Shown: piece after piece, positions 47,629-59,658 of the stretch
Numbering within the stretch: the first letter of the stretch is position 1
How the letters are laid out: every line of letters begins with the position of its first letter
NCBI GenBank assembly: GCA_963971285.1
Contig: OZ020247.1
Location: 12,048,614 to 12,112,613, forward strand
DNA: 64,000 nt
Direction of reading: 5' to 3'
From: Astropecten irregularis
Lineage: Eukaryota; Echinodermata; Asteroidea; Paxillosida; Astropectinidae
The notes under the pieces: model-generated
The model's input: the letters and a program-made list of their open reading frames with translations, nothing else
Told to the model about the DNA's origin: nothing
The model's database searches: none
Made by a program: the position numbers and the translations under genes

Positions 47629-48621
47629 TTGCGGACGTCAGAGAGATGCCCTGTCTGCGTCCAGCCTCCAGTGGTCCTAGCTTTTATTCTGCACACTCCA
47701 CGCCTTTGTCCGATGTACAAAGCCTCAGACATCAGTGTATATGAGCAGTGCTACAATCGTACCACCGCTACGCCCGAGCGAACACCATTGCGGACCTCAG
47801 AGAGATGTGCAGAGGCTCGAGCAGCCAATGAGCACCGTGACCCCACGTCCATTGTCTGGCTCTACCCAGACGGAAAGCCATGGAGAGTTCCATACACGGC
47901 TGAACTGCCAGACAGCTACTCCAGCCCGCACCATGCCACCGACTTCAACCCGCTACCATTAGCGGCCTCCAGTCGCCTACACAGGGCACGGTATGAAGGC
48001 TTACCTCGCCGAAGATCATGTGCTATAGCTGTGGGGGTGAGAGAAGCGATATGCCTACCACCCCTCAGTCTGTCGAGCACGATTGCGGACGTCAAAGGGA
48101 CGCTCCTTTACTACGTGGCCCAGCCGCATAGAGCTGAAAGCTTCAGGGGGTCACACACAAGACCCCTCAACAGGCCACACGGGGCATTACGCACGGCTTT
48201 GTTAGCCGCGCTACCAGACCCCCCTTCATTTGATACATGGATTGTCACACACACATCCTTGCTATTGTTGGGCTCTCCCCAAGCGGAAAGATGTGGAGAG
48301 ATCTACGTACACAGCTGCACGGCCCATCGTCCATACAAGCCAGGTCAACACCGTCGGCTTTGTTCCGTGATGCATCGGCGGCCACAATCAGTTGGACCAA
48401 CTACAGTACATGTATTACACCGACGTCCAGTGACGATTGCCGCCTGGACGCGCCCACTTATCTGGCCCTCTCCGCCCAGACCAAGCTCCATGGCGCAGTG
48501 TCTCTTTATTATAATAATAATGGACTCTTTTAATGCGCCGGTATCCGCCAAGCATGACGCTCATGGCACATATCTATTATTATCCTTGGTCAGCGGGCCA
48601 CAATTTACAGCATACATGTAA
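47629..48621 (+). CDS. Unassigned 330-codon open frame in insertion
   Basis: The longest open frame in the window. The frame is open from 47593; the first ATG is at 47629. The protein would be rich in Pro, Arg, Ser and His, with no signal peptide, membrane span or known catalytic motif that I can see. A CPVC pair sits near its start. Two stretches resemble each other, WLYPDGKPWR and the differently framed GLSPSGKMWR (from about 47854 and 48267), which suggests internal duplication of the DNA. It is too long to expect readily by chance at this composition, but C-rich, T-poor DNA favours open frames. It may be a decayed transposon protein or non-coding. The following frame at 48635 begins 13 bases after its stop in another frame. 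Confidence 0.3.
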   Translation: MRTSERCPVCVQPPVVLAFILHTPRLCPMYKASDISVYEQCYNRTTATPERTPLRTSERCAEARAANEHRDPTSIVWLYPDGKPWRVPYTAELPDSYSSPHHATDFNPLPLAASSRLHRARYEGLPRRRSCAIAVGVREAICLPPLSLSSTIADVKGTLLYYVAQPHRAESFRGSHTRPLNRPHGALRTALLAALPDPPSFDTWIVTHTSLLLLGSPQAERCGEIYVHSCTAHRPYKPGQHRRLCSVMHRRPQSVGPTTVHVLHRRPVTIAAWTRPLIWPSPPRPSSMAQCLFIIIIMDSFNAPVSAKHDAHGTYLLLSLVSGPQFTAYM

Positions 48622-48634
48622 TTCTTAGCTCGAG

Positions 48635-49210
48635 ATGGACTTTATACGAGCCTTTTCCGACCATCGCTCAACGAAAGCAGAGAGCCTCAACGCCTGCACC
48701 AACTCAGCCGCAATAGCCCTTTACGCAGCCGAGCCCAGCCGACTGTCACCCTCAGAGTCGGACTGTACCCACGGTCGGACTGTCTCAAGTCGAGTCGTTC
48801 CACTTCCACGGCCGACTTGTCCTGTCCTATCCATACTGGAATCTCACTTCAATCTGCTATACGCTGTACACGCACTTCGTACTGTACATGGATCCCTTCA
48901 TACTGTCCGGCTTTACTGGAGCGGAAACGATGCCGCCGGCTCGGCCCCAACTGCAGTCGACGCACCTTGGGCCGAGTTGGCCCGCGGACGACTTAAGGCT
49001 AAACTCTATGCTTCCACGGATGCATTGATGGATAATGCCGGTACTTTCTTCCTCGCGGAGCGGAAAGCTGCTAGGATTCCCATCTGCAGTTTTTTACCGC
49101 CCAATGGCCATGCCGGTCCGCACTATGTTCTCGGGCTCGGCCGCTTGCAGTCGACCTGCTTCATGGCGAGTTGTTCCCAGTCGAGTTGTCCAGTGCCCAT
49201 GGGCCGATAA
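48635..49210 (+). CDS. Unassigned 191-codon open frame in insertion
   Basis: A second open frame just downstream of the 330-codon frame, shifted by one base. It includes the segment PWAELARGRLKAKLYAS and a Cys-rich C-terminus (CFMASCSQSSC). No family was recognised. If the two frames are remnants of one protein, a frameshift lies between them; they could equally be fortuitous. Confidence 0.22.
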   Translation: MDFIRAFSDHRSTKAESLNACTNSAAIALYAAEPSRLSPSESDCTHGRTVSSRVVPLPRPTCPVLSILESHFNLLYAVHALRTVHGSLHTVRLYWSGNDAAGSAPTAVDAPWAELARGRLKAKLYASTDALMDNAGTFFLAERKAARIPICSFLPPNGHAGPHYVLGLGRLQSTCFMASCSQSSCPVPMGR

Positions 49211-49607
49211 CGCGTCCTACCTTAGCTCGACGCTACGGAGCGGTAACATGTACCCGAGACACGTACACTGAATCATCGTTCACCATCGCTACCGGAACGG
49301 GAAACTGCGAGAGTCCACACGCACTGCACGTAACTGTTCAACGACCACGCATCACTGCACTTCCGGGCGCATTGTACAACCGTCAACATTTACGGCTTGC
49401 ACACTACTACAATGACTACAGCCAAGACCGCTCCGTGGCTCCACATCGGTGACCTCGGCGACCCTGGCAGTCATTAGTGTACTACATGTATTCTGTTTGG
49501 ACGCTGGATAATGAATAGAGTGATAAAGGTGATTAAAATGCGAGCCTGCATTGACTCGAAATTCGGCTACCTCACTCGCCACGCATGTTGTCCTGAGGTC
49601 AAAGGTC

Positions 49608-49664
49608 ATACATGTGATAATACATGTACATGTTTTATACATGTGATAATACTTGTACATGTAC
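49608..49664. repeat. Two-copy minisatellite, 29-bp unit
   Basis: ATACATGTGATAATACATGT at 49608 and ATACATGTGATAATACTTGT at 49637 start two units of 29 bp rich in ACATGT. ACATGTACATGT words are frequent in several marine invertebrate genomes (general impression). Confidence 0.8.
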
Positions 49665-52579
49665 TGCTCACCACATAGAGGCCCGAAATATATTGGGTAC
49701 CGGGAGGTGACAATTCATCCTGATCTTGTTCTACCTCCATGACCTGACGGTGTTACATAGTCTGAGATGAACCATCACTACTTATCACGCTTGCAACATC
49801 TTCGGATCAGCTGACTTCCTCGCCTTCTCTCATCCTTATGCTTTGAAAAATGATAAACACTGAACAAAAGTATGGTATAGATTGGAATTTTCCTCCTTCC
49901 TTTCTGTCAAATTCTAGTTACATGGCGGCACTTATACAGTACCGAGTCACTACATGCCAAGGCAGGGAAGAACCCAGCATGCGTCAACCCAGCCTACCTC
50001 CACCGTCAACTCCACAAGCTCCCCGCTCGTTGCGGAATAGCTCCCGTTGACGGTTGGCAACAACATTGCAGAACTCCGAAGCACCCCTTTCGGACCTGCG
50101 GACTGATTTTCGACGTCCTTGAGGCCTTAAAACCCCCATCGGCGGAAAATACAAGGCAATTTTCTTCTCCATCGGCTCTACCCAGGACATTGAAGAATTA
50201 CCATGAATAGCTGTGGCCACAGTCCCTTCCACGAAGGTCAACATTTCCAGCTTATCATAACTACCAGTATGGCCGGCTCATGCCAGCCCTCAACACGCTG
50301 GCCCTATACCCAATGGGTATGGACCCCGTCGACACGTACCCCGCATCAAACAACCTCTGCGAGCATGACCGAAGTCGACTCGGGCCAGCCCAACGGTCCC
50401 CAGTTCCTTTCTGCAGATCGCAAACTTGGGGAACACACAGGGAATTCCGACGCCTTACGTCTGGCTGTCATTCCACATCATCGGATGAGTAGGTCATCTC
50501 TGCCAATGACCTTACACCTGCTGCCACACACAACAAGACACAGTCCAGAGTTTTCGACTCCTGGTTCCTACAAACCCCTGGAAGATGTCAAAACACCCCG
50601 CTCAGGATACCCTTAGCATCCTGAGCCTCGTGGCCCACAGGTCTTTATAGAGAATGGCAGTGACCCGACCCAACCAGGTCACATTCTCCTGGTATATGTA
50701 AACTCGCCCACAACGCCTGGCTTCTCGGCCCAGATCTCGGCGAAGGACCGAACTACGTGTTCAAATGGTCCACTCGGAGCAACCATTGGACATCACCGAC
50801 ATGACGAACGCTGGACGTCAGTCACATACCCAGCATAGGCGTGAAGTCCCGACTCCAAGAACTCCAACCCCACTACAAGGATCAACTTGGAATAGTTCCT
50901 GGTGAGGTTTGAACCCGTATCGTCCGGACTGGCGCAACGAGTAGGCCGCCACTCCGTACCAGCAATCGGAACCACAACCACTGTGAGATTCTTAGTAGCC
51001 CTGCAACACATATGCCAGCACTCTCAGTTATACCGAGAGCAAGCAAGAACATCTACACACCTACTCCTGACCTGTCACCCAGAGCGGATGGGTTGTGCCC
51101 CTCTGATCTGCGTCCCTGCCCTGGATCATCCAGGGGACGCCGGCAAGGACAACACCTCACTCCACCTTCCACTTCTCGACCGCCAATAACGACCCCACAG
51201 GTGGCCGCTGCGACCGAGACACTCGTCTGCCCTCCTACATAGCATGTATCATGTACAAGCCATCTTAGGCGCCCCATGTCGCCTCTAAGGACAGTACTGG
51301 CAGCGACTTACACCACGCACCGGACACACCCCTTCTCGTGCGTACGGGCAGGAAACTTCTCACCACCGTCGAGAGGCAAACTAAGGGGCTCGGCCTGGAC
51401 CAGTTGCGCAATGACCAGTCAATACTACCCGGGCCCGACACCCTCCACTTCACTTGGCTTGGGGCCTACGGCCCCCAAAACCAACACCCAACACGCTGGA
51501 CATCATACAAGGACCCTCACAGCGGGGCCTCACAACGAAGCCTCTGTCATGGCTACCCGGTGACTGTTTATACCTTCCCCGATGTGGTGCTACGAAGATG
51601 CTCCCTCTCCTTCTCCTACTAATACACCACTAACGGCTATGGCGGACCTCTGCCTACGCACCAGTCCACACCAGGCTCCAAGTTTCTTCTACCCGCAGCT
51701 ACAGGTCTGCTTGGACTACACACGATGTTTTCGAGGATGGCTCTCCCCTCTCAACCCATGTGGCCAATGCACACACCTCCTATGGGCCACGTTCAACCGA
51801 ATGGCCCCTAGCACACTACCGTGCATCTACTAACCTTCCTCCTGTCAGTGGTTACGCCTACGAGGACCAGTGAAATCAGGGCCCTATCGATAGCTGAATA
51901 CGCCGGATGCCACACAGCACTCGACTCCTTCCAACCATAGGCTTCCTCACCAAAACTGATGCCCTGTCTTCGAGCCACCAGACACCTCTGTATCATCTCG
52001 GACATCGCGCTCCGGTGACCCGTCAGGCAAGCTAGGGTGCCACGTCAGGGGTCTGATGTGGTACCTAGCCCAATCTAAGGACTTGAGAAGGAACCCCTCT
52101 CAGCCCTTCGCCACTACCACGAAGCCCAGCGTTGAAAGTCACGTTTATCCGCTGGATCGCCTCGACCGTCAAGTTTGCATGCCCAGTCTGCCCATCTAAA
52201 CCGGGCCAGCAAACCCACCGACACATCAAGACCCAAGATGCGAGAACAGTACTCGCATCCTGGTCCTATTTCTGAGTTCTGTCATCAGACTTGGACGAGG
52301 CAGCATGATGGAAATGTCCCCTCCATTTTCTCCTCTTGCTACCTGAGGGACGTCCTGCGGAGTGACTTAACTCATGTACGACAGGAAAATCCTGGCTTCA
52401 CCGACCTGGAAACCAGGATTCCTTCAGGCCTGCTGACAGATGGGCAAGACCTCCACGGAAGCTCTGCCCATGGCGAACTCACGATGGGCATTGTGCCCAT
52501 TATGCTAACCTGATTCATATCCACCAAACTTTCCTGGCTCTCCATGTAGCCAGCCCACCACCGTAACTCGGTGCCACTC
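49665..52579. other. Right interior of insertion, no gene recognised
   Basis: GC-rich DNA with many overlapping open frames of 60-137 codons on both strands, none with a recognisable motif. No satellite monomers, tandem repeats or RNA genes were seen. A GGTTCAAACCT word on the minus strand near 50910 looks like a tRNA B-box but lacks a convincing A-box. Confidence 0.5.
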
Positions 52580-52625
52580 TGCATATAGTAGTAACCGTCT
52601 GGGGTAGGTTGAATGCAGTAGACTC
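52580..52625 (-). repeat. 46-bp inverted repeat, right partner
   Basis: Exact reverse complement of 46730-46775, ending GCAGTAGACTC. It directly abuts and slightly overlaps the start of the MITE at 52624. Confidence 0.93.
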
Positions 52626-52903
52626 TCCCCCACCTGTTGTGGGTTGAGTCTACTAGTTCATACCTACCCCAGACGGTTGCGTCCCGCCCGTCCTCCCCAC
52701 TTCTGGCCTCGAGCCTCCTGGCTTCGAAAAGAAGGACGATCATGGCGGCTATGTCGGTATGCATTGTGGGAGGTCAGGGTGCACCACGGTTGATCAAGTC
52801 TTTTCAGCGAAGCAGCAAATTGGCGCAGGGGAATTTGCATATAGTAGTAACCGTCTGGGGTAGGTATGAACTAGTAGACTCAACCCACAACAGGTGGGGG
52901 AGA
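52624..52903. mobile_element. 280-bp MITE-like element with 55-bp inverted ends
   Basis: Perfect 55-bp inverted repeats at 52624-52678 and 52849-52903, beginning TCTCCCCCACCTGTTGTGGG. Further in, the ends contain CCTACCCCAGACGGTT, shared with the 46-bp repeats of the large insertion. The right half (from about 52726) is an inverted copy of the insertion's left end. This looks like a deletion derivative of the same transposon family, either nested in or forming the right end of the larger insertion. Confidence 0.85.
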
Positions 52904-54088
52904 TTTTGGCATTATTGTCACGTGTCAAATAGTTGGAGTTTTCACCAGGTCCGGACCTGTTAGCCAACGGGCAGTTTTCACCAGGTCCGGACCTGACAGC
53001 CAGGGGTCCCGGGTGCGAGACCTGAAACGGCATAATTTTTTTTCCCAACACCAAAAAATCTTATCTGACATCAGACTCTCTTGAAATATATAAAAATTTG
53101 GCATTATCATCACTGGTCCAAAAATTGGAGTTTTCACCAGGTCCGGACCTGTTAGCCAACGGGGTTTTCACCAGGTCCGGACCTGACAGCCAGGGGTCCC
53201 GGGTGCAAGACCTAAAACGGCATAATTTTTTTTCCCAACACCAAAAAATCTTATCTGACATCAGACTCTCTTGAAATATATAAAAATTTGGCATTATCAT
53301 CCAAGTCAAAAAGATGGAGTTTTCACCAGGTCCGGACCTGTTAGCCAACGGGCAGTTTTCACCAGGTGCTTCCCTGATAGCCAGGGGTCCCGGGTGCGAG
53401 ACCCGAAATGGCATAATTTTTTTTCCAAACACCAAAAAATCTAATCTAACATCGGACTCACTTGAAATATATAAAAATTTGGCATTATCATCATGGGTCC
53501 AAAAGTTGGAGTTTTCACCAGGTCCGAACCTGTTAGCCAACGGGCAGTTTTCACCAGGTCCGGACCTGATAGCCAGGGGTCCCGAGTGCGAGACCCGAAA
53601 CCGCATAATTTTTTTTCCTGACACCAAAAAATCTAATCTATCATCGGACTTGCTTGAAATATATCAAAATTTAGCATTATCATCACTGGTCCAAAAGTTG
53701 GAGTTTTCACCAGGTCCGGACCTGTTAGCCAACGGGCAGTTTTCACCAGGTGCTTCCCTGATAGCCAGGGGTCCCGGGTGCGAGACCTGAAACGGCATAA
53801 TTTTTTTTCCCAACACCAAAAAATCTTATCTGACATCAGACTCTCTTGAAATATATAAAAACTTGGCATTATCATCACTGGTCCAAAAGTTGGAGTTTTC
53901 ACCAGGTCCGGACCTGTTGGCCAACGGACAGTTTTCACCAGGTCCGGACCTGATAGCCAGGGGTCCCGGGTGTGAGACCCAAAACTACATAATTTTTTTT
54001 CCTGGCGCTCAGGTCCGGACCTGTTCCAAACTGCCACTTTTTGATACTTGTCTGAAAACGTATTTCATATATTATTTGGACTCTTCAG

Positions 54089-54173
54089 AATTTGCGAGAC
54101 TTGAAGAAGAAGCTAGTGGATCCATTGAAGATTATGGCAGGCTGTCAAGGTCTCGATCTAAATTATCGCACAG
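54089..54173 (+). other. Exon-like module, full copy (85 nt)
   Basis: SKLSH variant, paralogue of the copies at 44277 and 58889. Confidence 0.5.
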
Positions 54174-54858
54174 GTATGATGTCTCAATCTTTTCCCAGAT
54201 TCCAAAAAATCTAATTCGACACCAGACTCACTCGAAATATATCTGATTTTGGCATTATTGTCACGTGTCAAATAGTTGGAGTTTTCACCAGGTCCGGACC
54301 TGTTAGCCAACGGGCAGTTTTCACCAGGTCCGGACCTGACAGCCAGGGGTCCCGGGTGCGAGACCTGAAACGGCATAATTTTTTTTCCCAACACCAAAAA
54401 ATCTTATCTGACATCAGACTCTCTTGAAATATATAAAAATTTGGCATTATCATCACGGGTCAAAAAGATGGAGTTTTCACCATGTCCGGACCTGTTAGCC
54501 AACGGGCAGTTTTCACCAGGTCCGGACCTGATAGCCAGGGGTCCCGGGTGCGAGACCCGAAACGGCATAATTTTTTTTCCCAACACTAAAAAATCTACTC
54601 TAACATTGGACTCGCTTGAAATATATAAAAATTTGGCATTATCATCACGGGTCCAAAAGTTGGAGTTTTCACCAGGTCCGGACCTGTTGGCCAACGGACA
54701 GTTTTCACCAGGTCCGGACCTGATAGCCAGGGGTCCCGGGTGTGAGACCCAAAACTGCATAATTTTTTTTCCTGGCGCTCAGGTCCGGACCTGTTCCAAA
54801 CTGCCACTTTTTGATACTTGTCTGAAAACGTATTTCATATATTATTTTGACTCTTCAG

Positions 54859-54946
54859 AATTTGCAAGAAAACTTGAAGAAGAAGCTAGTGGATCCATTG
54901 AAGATTATGGCAGGCTGTCAAGGTCTCGATCTAAATCATCGCACAG
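54859..54946 (+). other. Exon-like module, full copy (88 nt)
   Basis: Carries AATTTGCAAGAAAACTTG, one extra codon (FARKLEEE in place of FARLEEE). The length change of exactly three bases keeps the frame and both intron phases. Confidence 0.5.
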
Positions 54947-55825
54947 GTATGATGTCTCAATCTTTTCCCAGATTCCAAAAAATCTAATTCGACACCAGAC
55001 TCACTCGAAATATATCTGATTTTGGCATTATTGTCACGTGTCAAATAGTTGGAGTTTTCACCAGGTCCGGACCTGTTAGCCAACGGGCAGTTTTCACCAG
55101 GTCCGGACCTGACAGCCAGTGGTCCCGGGTGCGAGACCTGAAACGGCAGAATATATTTTCCCAACACCAAAAAATCTACTCTACCATCGGACTCGCTTGA
55201 AATATATAAAAATTTGGCATTATCATCACGGGTCCAAAAGTTGGAGTTTTCACCAGGTCCGGACCTGTTAGCCAACGGGCAGTTTTCACCAGGTCCGGAC
55301 CTGATAGCCAGGGGTCCCGGGTGCGAGACCCGAAAACGGCATAATTTTCTTTTCCCAACACCAAAAAATCTAATCTGACATCGGACTCGCTTGAAATATA
55401 TAAAAATTTGGCATTATCATGACGGGTCAAATAGTTGGAGTTTTCACCAGGTCCGGACCTGTTAGCCAACGGGCAGTTTTCACCAGGTCCGAACCTGACA
55501 GCCAGGGGTCCCGGGTGCGAGACCCGAAACGGCATAATTTTTTTTCCCAACACCAAAAAATCTTATCTGACATCAGTCTCTCTTGAAATATATAAAAATT
55601 TGGCATTATCATCACGGGTCAAAAAGATGGAGTTTTCACCAGGTCCGGACCTGTTAGCCAACGGGCAGTTTTCACCAGGTCTGGACCTGATAGCCAGGGG
55701 TCCCGGGTGCGAGACCCAAAACGGCATAATTTTTTTTCCTGGTGCTCAGGTCCGATCCTGTTCCAAACTGCCACTTTTTGATACTTGTCTGAAAACGTAT
55801 TTCATATATTATTTTGACTCTTCAG

Positions 55826-55910
55826 AATTTTCGAGACTTGAAGAAGAAGCTAGTGGATCCATTGAAGATTATGGCAGGCTGTCAAGGTCTCGATCTAAAT
55901 CATCGCACAG
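55826..55910 (+). other. Exon-like module, full copy (85 nt)
   Basis: FSRLEEE class, paralogue of 45047. Confidence 0.5.
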
Positions 55911-57352
55911 GTATGATGTCTCAATTTTTTCCCAGATTCCAAAAAATCTAATTCGACACCAGACTCACTCGAAATATATCTGATTTTGGCATTATTGTCA
56001 CCTGTCAAATAGTTGGAGTTTTCACCAGGTCCGGACCTGTTAGCCAATGGGCAGTTTTCACCAGGTCCGGACCTGATAGCCAGGGGTCCCGGGTGCGAGA
56101 CCCGAAACGGCATAATTTTTTTTCCCAACACCAAAAAATCTACTCTAACATCGGACTCGCTTGAAATATATAAAAATTTGGCATTATCATCACGGGTCCA
56201 AAAGTTGGAGTTTTCACCAGGTCCGGACCTGTTAGCCAACGGGCAGTTTTCACCAGGTGCTTCCCTGATAGCCAGGGGTCCCGGGTGCGAGACCCGAAAT
56301 GGCATAATTTTTTTTCCAAACACCAAAAAATCTAATCTAACATCGGACTCGCTTGAAATATATAAAAATTTGGCATTATCATCATGGGTCCAAAAGTTGG
56401 AGTTTTCACCAGGTCCGAACCTGTTAGCCAAAGGGCAGTTTTCACCAGGTCCGGACGTGATAGCCAGGGGTCCCGAGTGCGAGACCCGAAACTGCATAAT
56501 TTTTTTTCCTGACACCAAAAAATCTAATCTATCATCGGACTTGCTTGAAATATATCAAAATTTGGCATTATCATCACGGGTCAAAAAGATGGAGTTTTCA
56601 CCAGGTCTGAACCTGTGAGCCAACGGGCAGTTTTCACCAGGTCCGGACCTGACAGCCAGGGGTCCTGGGTGCGAGACCCGAAACGGCATCCCAACACCAA
56701 AAAATCTACTCTAACATCGGACTCGCTTGAAATATGTAAAAATTTGGCATTATCATCACGGGTCCAAAAGATGGAGTTTTCACCAGGGTCGGACCTGTTA
56801 GCCAACGGGCAGTTTTCACCAGGTCCGGACCTGACAGCCAGGGGTCCCGGGTGCAAGACCTGAAACGGCATAATTTTTTTTCCCAACACCAAAAAATCTT
56901 ATCTGACATCAGACTCTCTTGAAATATATACAAATTTGGCATTATCATCCAAGTCAAAAAGATGGAGTTTTCACCAGGTCCAGACCTGTTAGCCAACGGG
57001 CAGTTTTCAGCAGGTCCGGACCTGATAGCCAGGGGTCCCGGGTGCGAGACCTGAAACGGCATCAGTTTTTTTTCCTGACACCAAAAAATCTTATCTGACA
57101 TCAGACTCTCTTGAAATATATACAAATTTGGCATTATCATCCAAGTCCAAAAGTTGGAGTTTTCACCAGGTCCGGACCTGTTAGCCAACGGGCAGTTTTC
57201 ACCAGGTCCGGACCTGACAGCCAGGGGTCCCGGGTGTGAGACCCAAAACTGCATAATTTTTTTTCCTGGCGCTCAGGTCCGGACCTGTTCCAAACTGCCA
57301 CTTTTTGATACTTGTCTGAAAACGTATTTCATATATTATTTTGACTCTTCAG

Positions 57353-57437
57353 AATTTGCGAGACTTGAAGAAGAAGCTAGTGGATCCATTGAAGATTATG
57401 GCAGGCTGTCAAGGTCTCGATCTAAATCATCGCACAG
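57353..57437 (+). other. Exon-like module, full copy (85 nt)
   Basis: Paralogue of 46574, identical in the module as far as read. Confidence 0.5.
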
Positions 57438-58888
57438 GTATGATGTCTCAATCTTTTCCCAGATTCCAAAAAATCTAATTCGACACCAGACTCACTCGAA
57501 ATATATCTGATTTTGGCATTATTGTCACGTGTCAAATAGTTGGAGTTTTCACCAGGTCCGGACCTGTTAGCCAACGGGCAGTTTTCACCAGGTCCGGACC
57601 TGACAGCCAGGGGTCCCGGGTGCGAGACCTGAAACGGCATAATTTTTTTTCCCAACACCAAAAAATCTTATCTGACATCAGACTCTCTTGAAATATATAA
57701 AAATTTGGCATTATCATCACTGGTCCAAAAGTTGGAGTTTTCACCAGGTCCGAACCTGTAAGCCAACGGGCAGTTTTCACCAGGTCCAGACCTGACAGCC
57801 AGTGGTCCCGGGTGCGAGACCTGAAACGCCAGAATATATTTTCCCAACACCAAAAAATCTACTCTAACATCGGACTCGCTTGAAATATGTAAAAATTTGG
57901 CATTATCATCACGGGTCAAAAAATTTGGAGTTTTCACCAGGTCCGGACCTGTTAGCCAACGGGGTTTTCACCAGGTCCGGACCTGACAGCCAGGGGTCCC
58001 GGGTGCAAGACCTAAAACGGCATAATTTTTTTTCCCAACACCAAAAAATCTTATCTGACATCAGACTCTCTTGAAATATATAAAAATTTGGCATTATCAT
58101 CCAAGTCAAAAAGATGGAGTTTTCACCAGGTCCGGACCTGTTAGCCAACGGGCAGTTTTCACCAGGTGCTTCCCTGATAGCCAGGGGTCCCGGGTGCGAG
58201 ACCCGAAATGGCATAATTTTTTTTCCAAACACCAAAAAATCTAATCTAACATCGGACTCACTTGAAATATATAAAAATTTGGCATTATCATCATGGGTCC
58301 AAAAGTTGGAGTTTTCACCAGGTCCGAACCTGTTAGCCAACGGGCAGTTTTCACCAGGTCCGGACCTGATAGCCAGGGGTCCCGAGTGCGAGACCCGAAA
58401 CCGCATAATTTTTTTTCCTGACACCAAAAAATCTAATCTATCATCGGACTTGCTTGAAATATATCAAAATTTAGCATTATCATCACTGGTCCAAAAGTTG
58501 GAGTTTTCACCAGGTCCGGACCTGTTAGCCAACGGGCAGTTTTCACCAGGTGCTTCCCTGATAGCCAGGGGTCCCGGGTGCGAGACCTGAAACGGCATAA
58601 TTTTTTTTCCCAACACCAAAAAATCTTATCTGACATCAGACTCTCTTGAAATATATAAAAACTTGGCATTATCATCACTGGTCCAAAAGTTGGAGTTTTC
58701 ACCAGGTCCGGACCTGTTGGCCAACGGACAGTTTTCACCAGGTCCGGACCTGATAGCCAGGGGTCCCGGGTGTGAGACCCAAAACTACATAATTTTTTTT
58801 CCTGGCGCTCAGGTCCGGACCTGTTCCAAACTGCCACTTTTTGATACTTGTCTGAAAACGTATTTCATATATTATTTGGACTCTTCAG

Positions 58889-58973
58889 AATTTGCGAGAC
58901 TTGAAGAAGAAGCTAGTGGATCCATTGAAGATTATGGCTGGCTGTCAAGGTCTCGATCTAAATTATCGCACAG
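58889..58973 (+). other. Exon-like module, full copy (85 nt)
   Basis: SKLSH variant with a private change giving YGWLSRSRS in place of YGRLSRSRS. The frame stays open. Confidence 0.5.
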
Positions 58974-59658
58974 GTATGATGTCTCAATCTTTTCCCAGAT
59001 TCCAAAAAATCTAATTCGACACCAGACTCACTCGAAATATATCTGATTTTGGCATTATTGTCACGTGTCAAATAGTTGGAGTTTTCACCAGGTCCGGACC
59101 TGTTAGCCAACGGGCAGTTTTCACCAGGTCCGGACCTGACAGCCAGGGGTCCCGGGTGCGAGACCTGAAACGGCATAATTTTTTTTCCCAACACCAAAAA
59201 ATCTTATCTGACATCAGACTCTCTTGAAATATATAAAAATTTGGCATTATCATCACGGGTCAAAAAGATGGAGTTTTCACCATGTCCGGACCTGTTAGCC
59301 AACGGGCAGTTTTCACCAGGTCCGGACCTGATAGCCAGGGGTCCCGGGTGCGAGACCCGAAACGGCATAATTTTTTTTCCCAACACTAAAAAATCTACTC
59401 TAACATTGGACTCGCTTGAAATATATAAAAATTTGGCATTATCATCACGGGTCCAAAAGTTGGAGTTTTCACCAGGTCCGGACCTGTTGGCCAACGGACA
59501 GTTTTCACCAGGTCCGGACCTGATAGCCAGGGGTCCCGGGTGTGAGACCCAAAACTGCATAATTTTTTTTCCTGGCGCTCAGGTCCGGACCTGTTCCAAA
59601 CTGCCACTTTTTGATACTTGTCTGAAAACGTATTTCATATATTATTTTGACTCTTCAG

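Larger units (their letters stand above)
46730..52903. mobile_element. 6.2-kb GC-rich insertion with inverted ends
   Basis: Satellite B stops at AAATATATCTGA and resumes at TTTTGGCATTATTG. The empty site, ATATATCTGATTTTGGC, is intact in the paralogous block near 57510, so this is a true insertion. The left 155 bases (46730-46885) reappear inverted near the right end (about 52726-52880), and a 46-bp subset is repeated inverted at 52580-52625. The exact ends are ambiguous: GA is present at both junctions (46730-46731 and 52902-52903), which would fit a 2-bp target duplication, but the outermost bases of the two ends do not match. The interior differs sharply in composition from the satellite, being GC-richer and C-rich on the plus strand. 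No transposase domain was recognised. Confidence 0.85.
53220..54960. repeat. Satellite B duplicated block, copy 1 (offset 4,800)
   Basis: Matches 58020-59760 at a constant 4,800-bp offset, including two exon-like modules 770 bp apart and the private variants CACCATGTCCGG and CAACACTAAAAAATC. Part of it also matches about 43408-44640 (offset 9,812). Confidence 0.82.
55826..57508. repeat. Satellite B duplicated block, copy 2 (offset 10,779)
   Basis: Copy of 45047-46729. It keeps the empty site for the 6.2-kb insertion at its right end (ATATATCTGATTTTGGC near 57503), so the insertion affected only one of the two copies. Confidence 0.82.

Noticed and set aside
50901-50960. tRNA gene or tRNA-derived SINE head on the minus strand
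   Set aside because: GGTTCAAACCT resembles a B-box, but the A-box region (TGGCGGCCTACTC) does not fit the consensus, and no paired acceptor stem or poly-A tail was found.
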